Assembly (NCBI GenBank): GCA_963794655.1
Contig: CAWCEV010000008.1
Location: 372,001-436,000 of the forward strand
DNA length: 64,000 nt
DNA from: Roseiarcus sp963794655
GTDB lineage: Bacteria; Pseudomonadota; Alphaproteobacteria; Rhizobiales; Beijerinckiaceae
Direction: 5' to 3'
Shown: one piece after another, positions 57,978-64,000 of the stretch
Numbering within the stretch: the stretch's first letter is position 1
Layout of the letters: every line of letters begins with the position of its first letter
Program-made: the position numbers and the translations under genes
The notes under the pieces: model-generated
The model's database searches: none
The model's input: only the letters and a program-made list of their open reading frames with translations
Told to the model about the DNA's origin: nothing

Positions 57978-58472
57978 ATGTCCGACCCGGCGGCAGATAT
58001 TGATCGTGTCTGGACCCTGCTCGAAGAGATTTCCGTTGCGATGGTGGTTACGCATGAGGGCCAGGGGCGGAACATGCGCAGCCGCCCCATGGCGGCGCGA
58101 CCGGCCCGGGAGGAAGGCGCGATCTATTTCCTGACCGATGTCGACTCGCCCAAGGCCAGCGAGATACGGCGCGACGAGACGATCTGCCTCGCGCTGGCGG
58201 ACCATAAGGCGAAAAAATACCTCTCGATTACCGGTCAGGCGGAGCTGATCGACGACCGGAACAGGATCAAGCAACTCTGGTCGATCTACGATAAGGCGTT
58301 CTGGCCGGACGAGAACGACCCGCGGATAAGGATACTTCGCGTGCGGCCAGAGAGCGCGGAGTTTTGGGAAGGGGCCGGCGTGATGGTCACCGCAGTCAAA
58401 CTGATTGCAGCCAGCGTCTCGGGCGAGCGGATGAATCTCGGCAAGAACGAAAAGGTGGGCTTCGCCTCGTAG
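57978..58472 (+). CDS. Pyridoxamine 5'-phosphate oxidase-family protein (general stress protein 26-like)
   Basis: 164 residues, split-barrel flavin-binding fold: VAMVVTHEGQGRNMRSRPMA (flavin contact), AIYFLTDVDSPKASEIRRDE, SITGQAELIDDRN and a C-terminal WSIYDKAFWPDENDPRIRIL block as in GSP26-type proteins. These bind FMN or FAD and may act in redox stress; real PNP oxidase activity is unlikely. Ribosome site AAAGGAG; ATG 57978. Confidence 0.88.
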   Translation: MSDPAADIDRVWTLLEEISVAMVVTHEGQGRNMRSRPMAARPAREEGAIYFLTDVDSPKASEIRRDETICLALADHKAKKYLSITGQAELIDDRNRIKQLWSIYDKAFWPDENDPRIRILRVRPESAEFWEGAGVMVTAVKLIAASVSGERMNLGKNEKVGFAS

Positions 58473-58688
58473 CAAGCCCAGCCGCGCGACAGCATGCAGA
58501 GCGGTCGCGCGATAAGCCCACACCTGTTGCCCCTGGTTGGCTCAAGCCCGCTAAGATGCTATCGACGGGTTCGAAGGCCCGCGCCCTAAAGCCCGGCCAA
58601 AAAATCCACCAATTGAGCGTGACGGCTGGGACTCTGTGGCTCGCCTCACGCGACCGGCGGCTGAGGTCGAGTAAAACGCGGGGTGACT

Positions 58689-59480
58689 ATGACTGATACG
58701 GCCTATCTTCCACAATTTTTTCAACCGAAACGGATAGATAGTCTCGTACGAATTGGCAGGGCAAATGACGGCGGCTATCTCATCGACTCGAGAAGCCTGG
58801 AAAACTCCGACATGTTGATTGGGTTGGGCATAAACGACGATTGGAGCTTCGAAGAGCAATTCTATTCCAGGCGGCAAGTGCCGATCGTGGCTTTCGATGG
58901 CAGTGTCGGCAAGACAGAGTTTGTCCGTCGATTGATCAAAGCGGCCGTGCAAGTGCATAGGCCGCAAAAAGCGCTGTCGAGAATCCGGACGCTTCGCAAC
59001 TATTCGAGTTTTTTCACGGACGATCGCCGGCACGAGGCGAAGCACGTCGGGCTAAGCACTCAACCCGGGTATATCTCCTTTTCGGCCATTGTTGACCAGG
59101 CGAGGAAGGAGAAACGATCCAGGATATTCTTCAAGGTTGATGTCGAGGGTTGGGAGTACCGGCTTCTCGATGAGTTTGTCGACAACGCTGATTTGATGAC
59201 GGGCTTGGCGATCGAATTCCATGATGTTGATTTGCATATCGACAAACTGCGCGATTTCATATCGAGGTTCCCGCTGACGCTTGTGCACACTCATTGCAAC
59301 AACTTCGTCATCCGCAACGATAAAGGGGTCCCCCTGGTCATAGAATGTACGTTTACCGCGTTCGAGGCGGGAGAAGAGCTTGTGTCCACGCTCCCGTCCG
59401 GTTTGGATATGCCGAACAATGCGCGCAAGGCGGACTACCAGATCGCCTTCTATGACCAATTGAGCCGCGCGCCTTTATAA
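58689..59480 (+). CDS. FkbM-like methyltransferase family protein
   Basis: 263 residues. The segment IFFKVDVEGWEYRLLDEF matches the KxDxEGxExxLL motif of FkbM-type SAM methyltransferases; the N-terminal GRANDGGYLI and DMLIGLGINDDWSFEEQF fit a SAM-site region. Such enzymes methylate sugars or polyketides, often in surface-glycan clusters, but no such cluster is adjacent. The gene has clearly lower GC and more AT-ended codons than its neighbours, which suggests recent transfer. GTG 58683 is an alternative start. Confidence 0.75.
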   Translation: MTDTAYLPQFFQPKRIDSLVRIGRANDGGYLIDSRSLENSDMLIGLGINDDWSFEEQFYSRRQVPIVAFDGSVGKTEFVRRLIKAAVQVHRPQKALSRIRTLRNYSSFFTDDRRHEAKHVGLSTQPGYISFSAIVDQARKEKRSRIFFKVDVEGWEYRLLDEFVDNADLMTGLAIEFHDVDLHIDKLRDFISRFPLTLVHTHCNNFVIRNDKGVPLVIECTFTAFEAGEELVSTLPSGLDMPNNARKADYQIAFYDQLSRAPL

Positions 59481-59610
59481 GGCGGCTTGCGCCGCCCCCG
59501 CAGCCGGTCGGCTGAGGAGCAGACGCCAACCGTTATCCGAGGCGCGACGGGTTGCCCGTCCTGGCTGAAAGACACACGCGCGCTGGTTTCCCGACAAACG
59601 GCATGCGCCC

Positions 59611-59654
59611 AAAAAGGAAGGGGCGGCGAAGCGCTCAACGCCCCGCCGCCCTTT
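59611..59654 (-). terminator. Intrinsic terminator of the porin gene
   Basis: On the minus strand GGGCGGCG ... CGCCGCCC (stem 59651-59644 and 59628-59621, plus inner pairing) followed by CTTCCTTTTT. Located 15 bp after the porin stop codon. Confidence 0.8.
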
Positions 59655-59665
59655 CGCGTTACGGC

Positions 59666-61279
59666 TCAGAACTTGACGCGCAGACCCGCGGTTGGCGCGA
59701 TTTCCTGGGTGACCGGGAAGCCGTTGGCGAGGCCGCCGTAGACGTTCGAGACCATCAGGCCGGCATAGAGGTCGACGCGCTTGACCGGCCGATAGTCGAT
59801 CAGGAACGAAATGGCGTCCTGCGAGCCGGCGCAGGAACCACTGTTTATGCGGGAAACGACGAAGGTGTTTCCGTTCGGCGGGGTAAAGGTGGCGTTCGCG
59901 TATGCGCAAGGCGTGGTGGAAGAATTATAGTTGTTTTGTTCGAGATAGTAATAGGCGGCGGCCACGTCGATCTGGGGAGTTACAGCATATTTGGCGCCGA
60001 TAAAGAAGACATTGACAACCCTGGGGTCCGCATACTGCGTGTAGTTGATCCATGTCGTGGGGAATGCTTTGTTCCCGACGATGGTGCCCGGCACACTATA
60101 GCCAGCGATTGACTGGAACCCGTTGGGGAAGGTGCTGCTGGGGTCAGACTGCTTCCAGTGCTCCCAACCGCCGGAGATCGTCAGCGGGAACTGGTCAAAC
60201 TTATACTTGCCGAGCAGGTAAGTGCCGAGATTGTTGGATAGCGTCGCCTTCAGGTCGCCCCCATCGTAGAACGCTGGGATACCCGAGGTGCAGGCCGTCT
60301 GGCCCTTGTCCACGCCTGATTTGATGACGGTGCAGGTGCCGGTGAAGTTCGAGAGGTTCACTGCATTCCGGGCATAGCCGCCGATGAAGTCAGTCGAGAG
60401 GGTGCCGGCAAATATATTGCCGGCAAAGAGATGGGGGAAGTCTGCGCCGATTTGACCTTGCCAAAACGAGGTCGAAGGGTTGCCCTGATTGTAGGTGCCT
60501 GTCTGCGCGATGCCCGCAACATGGAAGTTCATCCAGCTCACGAGATTCTGGGAGTTCCAATTGTATTTGAGCGCCGTCTCGGAACGCGTTAGCTCGGTGT
60601 TGCCGAAACCGGCATACGAGCCCGAAAAGCCAAACGGCGAGAAGGCGTAGGCGCTGCTCATCACGTCGTAGGAGACGAGGCCGTCCAGCCCAAGCGTGTT
60701 GACGCGGCCCCAGACCAGCGTGCCATAGGTCTTGTTGCTGAGCCCGATGAAGCCCTGCGAATTATCCCACTCGCCATCGCGGCCCGAATCCGCGTTGAAG
60801 CCCTGCAAGAGCTGCGCCTTGCCGTTGTTCTGCGCCAGGGAACGTGCGCCGTTGGCCAGGTTCCACGAAAGGGGCTGAAACCCGGTTTCCACCGTGCCGA
60901 CGACCGACCATCCATAGGCGACCGGCTGACTCAATTTGAGGCCCACGACCGATTGACTGAGGTTGTTCGGCGACCAAAGCCACTTGGATCCGTAGGCCTG
61001 CTTGTTGACAAAGCTGCCGGTGCCGTTGGGCTGGGTCGGGCTCCAGGCCGCGCCGTTGGACTCGTACTGGAGCCCCATGTCGAGCGTCGCGTAGAACGTC
61101 AACGGACCGTAGCTCAGCGGACAGTCTGCGGGAGTTGAATTGAGCCAGGTCCAGTAACTTGAGTAGCAGTTTACCGGCGCCGGCGCTGCCGGAGTTTCCT
61201 TCTTCGTCGGCAGGTCGGCCGCGCGAGCAGCGCCGACGGCGGCGATCGTCATCGCCAGAGCAACACCAAGCTTTTTCAT
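59666..61279 (-). CDS. Outer-membrane porin
   Basis: 537 residues. Signal peptide MKKLGVALAMTIAAVGAARA; mature start ADLPTKKETPAAPAPVNCY; then beta-strand-rich sequence with aromatic girdles (YGPLTFYATLDMGLQYESNG, YGWSVVGTVETGFQP, FIGLSNKTYGTLVWGRVNTL) and a terminal GLRVKF ending in Phe, the BAM recognition signal. The type is the large trimeric porin of Hyphomicrobiales. ATG 61279 begins the signal peptide; a longer frame is rejected. It has its own terminator. Confidence 0.93.
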   Translation of the reverse strand: MKKLGVALAMTIAAVGAARAADLPTKKETPAAPAPVNCYSSYWTWLNSTPADCPLSYGPLTFYATLDMGLQYESNGAAWSPTQPNGTGSFVNKQAYGSKWLWSPNNLSQSVVGLKLSQPVAYGWSVVGTVETGFQPLSWNLANGARSLAQNNGKAQLLQGFNADSGRDGEWDNSQGFIGLSNKTYGTLVWGRVNTLGLDGLVSYDVMSSAYAFSPFGFSGSYAGFGNTELTRSETALKYNWNSQNLVSWMNFHVAGIAQTGTYNQGNPSTSFWQGQIGADFPHLFAGNIFAGTLSTDFIGGYARNAVNLSNFTGTCTVIKSGVDKGQTACTSGIPAFYDGGDLKATLSNNLGTYLLGKYKFDQFPLTISGGWEHWKQSDPSSTFPNGFQSIAGYSVPGTIVGNKAFPTTWINYTQYADPRVVNVFFIGAKYAVTPQIDVAAAYYYLEQNNYNSSTTPCAYANATFTPPNGNTFVVSRINSGSCAGSQDAISFLIDYRPVKRVDLYAGLMVSNVYGGLANGFPVTQEIAPTAGLRVKF

Positions 61280-62038
61280 CTGAACCCCATCCGTGGTGGA
61301 CCGCAACCACACCGGCCCGCTGACGACTTCACGCAACCCCGCGATTCAGAGCCGCCATTCCCGTTTTGCGCCGCGGAGCCATCGATGCCCTGCCCTCTGG
61401 CGCGGTCCTTCTGAGCATGGAGGCGAAGCCGAACTTCCGGCCGAACTCCAAAGCCTCAGTGCTGGATTTTGGCGTAACCCCGGCCTCGAGATCCGGTTCG
61501 GACCAACTCGCTTCCGAATTGACCAAGATGAAATTAGCGGCGGGATTGGTCACATACAAACTATAATTTCACCGCATTCCTGACTTTTTTCTGCCTGTTG
61601 TAAAATGAGCACAGATTTACCTGTCGGATCTTCAAAGTTACGTGGAATCGGCACAATAATACTTGCGAATGTGCAAGAAGCTGCGCGTGACGTCAAAACG
61701 TCCGGCAGAATGTCTGTGCCCTAACGTAGGCTTAATCGTGCTTTGTTACAGTTTGGCGACAAAGCGGCCGCGGCAAAAAAATATTTAATTGAAGAGGGAT
61801 GCTCGAGACCTCTAGTTGCGCCCGGCGCTCGGGCTTGCGACAAGGGCGTCGCTGGGTGGGACTTGCGCCGGCGAGCTCACCATTATCGCGGCCTTCCGCG
61901 CGGTTGGATTGGAGGAACCACGGCGTATACGGCGTATAATGCGCCGCCCTCGCTAGCGCTCGGTATTCACGCGGCGGACGAGTCCGGCGGGGACGCTGCG
62001 TGCGTTGACAGATGTTTTCGCGTTCTCAGAAGTGATCA
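61280..62038. other. Long intergenic region between porin and RND pump
   Basis: 759 bp, divergent promoters for the porin and the efflux pump. Bases about 61545-61800 are noticeably AT-rich compared with the rest of the window. At 61921-61940 GGCGTATA is repeated directly and the second copy runs into TATAAT, a perfect -10 hexamer about 100 bp before the pump start, though no -35 is clear. No gene is supported; no regulator gene lies beside the pump. Confidence 0.4.
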
Positions 62039-64000
62039 ATGCTCGCGATCGTCCGAATCGCTCTCAACAAGCCTTACACCTTCGTCGTCATGGCGATGCT
62101 GATCGTCATCTTCGGCGTGACCGCGGCGATCAGGACACCGACGGATATTTTTCCGAACATCGGCATCCCCGTAGTCGCCGTCGTTTGGACCTATAACGGT
62201 CTCCCCCCGGACGACATGTCGGGCCGGGTCATCTACTATTACGAGCGAACCCTCAGCGCCCAGGTCAACGACATCGAGCACATCGAGTCGCAGTCGCTCG
62301 CAGGCTATGGGGTGGTCAAGGTTTTCTTTCAGCCCAACGTCAACATCAACTCGGCGCTGGCGCAGATCACCGCGGCCTCGCAGACCGTGCTCAAGCTCCT
62401 GCCCCCGGGAATCACGCCGCCCTACGTCCTGAGCTTCAACGCCTCGAGCGTGCCTATCCTGCAGCTGGCGTTATCGAGCAAAGACCTTTCCCAAGCCCAG
62501 ATTTTCGACGCCGGACAGAACTTCATCCGTCCACAGCTCGCGACTGTCGCCGGGGCGGCGGTCCCCTCGCCATATGGCGGCAAGGTGCTGCAGGTCCAGG
62601 TCGACCTCAACCAGGACAAGCTGCAGGCTTACGGGCTGTCGTCGCAGGACGTGGTCGAGGCGATCGCGCGGCAGAACGTCATAACGCCGGTCGGAACCGA
62701 GAAGGTCGGCCAGTTCGAGTACGTCGTCGCTCTCAACGACGCGCCGAGCCGCATCGCCGAACTGAACGATCTGCCCATTCGCGACGTCGACGGCGTCCCC
62801 CTCTATATCCACGATGTCGCCTATGTCCACGAGGGCAGCCCGCCGCAGACCAACCTGGTGCGCGTCGACGGCTCGAACGCGGTGCTGATGACAATTCTCA
62901 AGACCGGCTCCGCGTCGACCCTCGATGTGATCGCCGGCGTCAAGGCGCTCCTGCCGAAACTGCGTGAGACTCTGCCGAAGAGCCTTCATCTCGTCGCCGT
63001 CGGCGACCAATCGACTTTCGTCAAGGCCGCGGTGTCGTCGGTCATCTTCGAAGGCGTCGTGGCGGCGGCGCTGACCGGGCTGATGATCCTCATCTTTCTC
63101 GGCAGCTGGCGTTCGACCTTGATCATCACGATCTCGATCCCGCTCGCCATTCTCACATCGGTCACACTTCTCGCCGCGACCGGCGAAACGATCAACGTCA
63201 TGACGCTCGGCGGCCTCGCGCTCGCGGTCGGCATTCTCGTCGACGACGCCACGGTGACGATCGAGAACATCAACTACCATCTGGAGCAGGGCAAGGATAT
63301 CGAAAGCGCGATCATGGACGGCGCGCGGCAGATCGTCATTCCCGCGACCGTCTCGCTCCTGTGCATTTGCATTGTGTTCGTGCCGATGTTCACGCTCGGA
63401 GGCGTGGCCGGCTACCTGTTCCGCCCGATGGCCAAGGCGGTCGTGTTCGCGCTGATCGGCTCCTATGTGCTCTCGCGCACTCTGGTCAACACGATGGCGC
63501 GATTTCTGCTCGCCCACCAGGCGACTCACGGCCACGGGGCGCCTCAGCCGCGCACCCGCAATCCACTCACTCTTTTCCAGCGCGGATTCGAACGCCGTTT
63601 CGAGGCGGCGCGGGCGTTCTATCGCCGCCTGCTCCTGACTGCACTCGGCGGGCGGCGCCTGTTCATCGCCGGCTTCATGGTTGCGGTTCTCGCCTCGTTC
63701 GGGCTCGCACCCTACCTTGGCCGCAACTTCTTTCCGCCGATCGAGAGCACCCAGATCGCCCTGCATGTCCGCGCCCCGACGGGAATGCGAATCGAGGAAA
63801 CGGGGGTCGAAGTCGACAAGATCGAGGCGGCGATCCGGTCGATCATCCCGCCCGAGTCGCTCAGCACCATCGTCGACAACATCGGCCTGCCGATCAGCGG
63901 CATCAACATGGCCTACTCCAATACCGGAACCATCGGCGCATCCGACGCGGACATTCTGATTACGCTCAAGCAGGGCTACGAAGGAGACGCGCCGGAATAC
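62039..64000 (+). CDS. RND efflux transporter permease (3' end outside window)
   Basis: First 654 residues of an AcrB/MexB-class RND transporter, open to the last base of the window. TM1 is NKPYTFVVMAMLIVIFGVTA; periplasmic porter domain NINSALAQITAASQTVLKLL; TM4 has the proton-relay acidic pair in LALAVGILVDDATVTIENI; VRAPTGMRIEETGVEVDKIE is the second porter half. It exports drugs or other small molecules with a membrane-fusion partner, not seen in the window. ATG 62039 is chosen because TM1 begins about ten residues later. Confidence 0.92.
   Translation, partial: MLAIVRIALNKPYTFVVMAMLIVIFGVTAAIRTPTDIFPNIGIPVVAVVWTYNGLPPDDMSGRVIYYYERTLSAQVNDIEHIESQSLAGYGVVKVFFQPNVNINSALAQITAASQTVLKLLPPGITPPYVLSFNASSVPILQLALSSKDLSQAQIFDAGQNFIRPQLATVAGAAVPSPYGGKVLQVQVDLNQDKLQAYGLSSQDVVEAIARQNVITPVGTEKVGQFEYVVALNDAPSRIAELNDLPIRDVDGVPLYIHDVAYVHEGSPPQTNLVRVDGSNAVLMTILKTGSASTLDVIAGVKALLPKLRETLPKSLHLVAVGDQSTFVKAAVSSVIFEGVVAAALTGLMILIFLGSWRSTLIITISIPLAILTSVTLLAATGETINVMTLGGLALAVGILVDDATVTIENINYHLEQGKDIESAIMDGARQIVIPATVSLLCICIVFVPMFTLGGVAGYLFRPMAKAVVFALIGSYVLSRTLVNTMARFLLAHQATHGHGAPQPRTRNPLTLFQRGFERRFEAARAFYRRLLLTALGGRRLFIAGFMVAVLASFGLAPYLGRNFFPPIESTQIALHVRAPTGMRIEETGVEVDKIEAAIRSIIPPESLSTIVDNIGLPISGINMAYSNTGTIGASDADILITLKQGYEGDAPEY

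Noticed and set aside
1..64000. CRISPR arrays, prophage, integrases, complete insertion sequences and rRNA
   Set aside because: I looked for regularly spaced repeats, transposase or integrase motifs and rRNA segments and saw none; the repeats found are short tandem or palindromic extragenic elements.

Overview
The window is GC-rich DNA from an alphaproteobacterium, most likely of the order Hyphomicrobiales (Rhizobiales), perhaps the Beijerinckiaceae/Methylocystaceae. The evidence is a PhyR-NepR-EcfG general stress response, an RcdA-type DUF1465 protein, a CcrM-clade-style gene set (DUF1192, DUF1328, DUF2934), an outer-membrane porin of the type found in that order, and frequent ATGA/GTGA gene overlaps. 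Nothing in the window fixes the genus.

Layout. 0-19 kb is mostly housekeeping and scattered metabolic genes: the end of a D-amino-acid dehydrogenase and an Asp/Glu racemase-family gene, a MarR-GNAT fusion with a clear operator, ribosomal protein L36 (GTG start), a CBS protein, a metallo-hydrolase followed by a local duplication, edd, thiE, a BrnT/BrnA toxin-antitoxin pair, rcdA, mnmA, acpS, pdxJ, pyrE and tRNA-Thr(UGT). 19.2-25.8 kb (minus strand) is a complete nine-gene alternative F-type ATPase operon in the order atpD-C-Q-R-B-E-F-A-G, the N-ATPase arrangement, whose c subunit carries the residues expected of a Na+ site. 26.6-32.7 kb holds a sugar ABC importer (minus) divergent from a split altronate-dehydratase-like enzyme and an RraA-family aldolase (plus), which together look like a sugar-acid uptake and catabolism locus. 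32.8-35.5 kb is a ligase-associated exonuclease plus ATP-dependent DNA ligase. 35.6-47.3 kb is a ten-gene chemosensory operon: a soluble receptor with two signalling hairpins, a triple-CheW protein, CheB, a HEAT-repeat protein, CheR, CheY, CheA, a second CheY, CheC and a hybrid kinase.

47.3-58.5 kb is a general-stress-response island: phyR, two nepR paralogues, ecfG, three HWE/HisKA_2-type kinases and a set of small stress-type genes. I find five exact GGAAC-N16-CGTT promoters and three close variants in front of genes here, so the sigma factor and part of its regulon lie together. 58.7-64 kb has an FkbM-like gene of lower GC, a porin with its own terminator, and the first two thirds of an RND efflux pump running off the end.

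Sequence integrity. Four genes (pdxJ, an ABC permease, cheY, brnT) show indels that disrupt otherwise well conserved proteins. Two of them are an extra T in the same GAG(T)TCGA context. These may be read errors, and they create the appearance of a pdxJ read-through and a CheY-CheA fusion. They should be checked against raw reads before any biological meaning is given to them.
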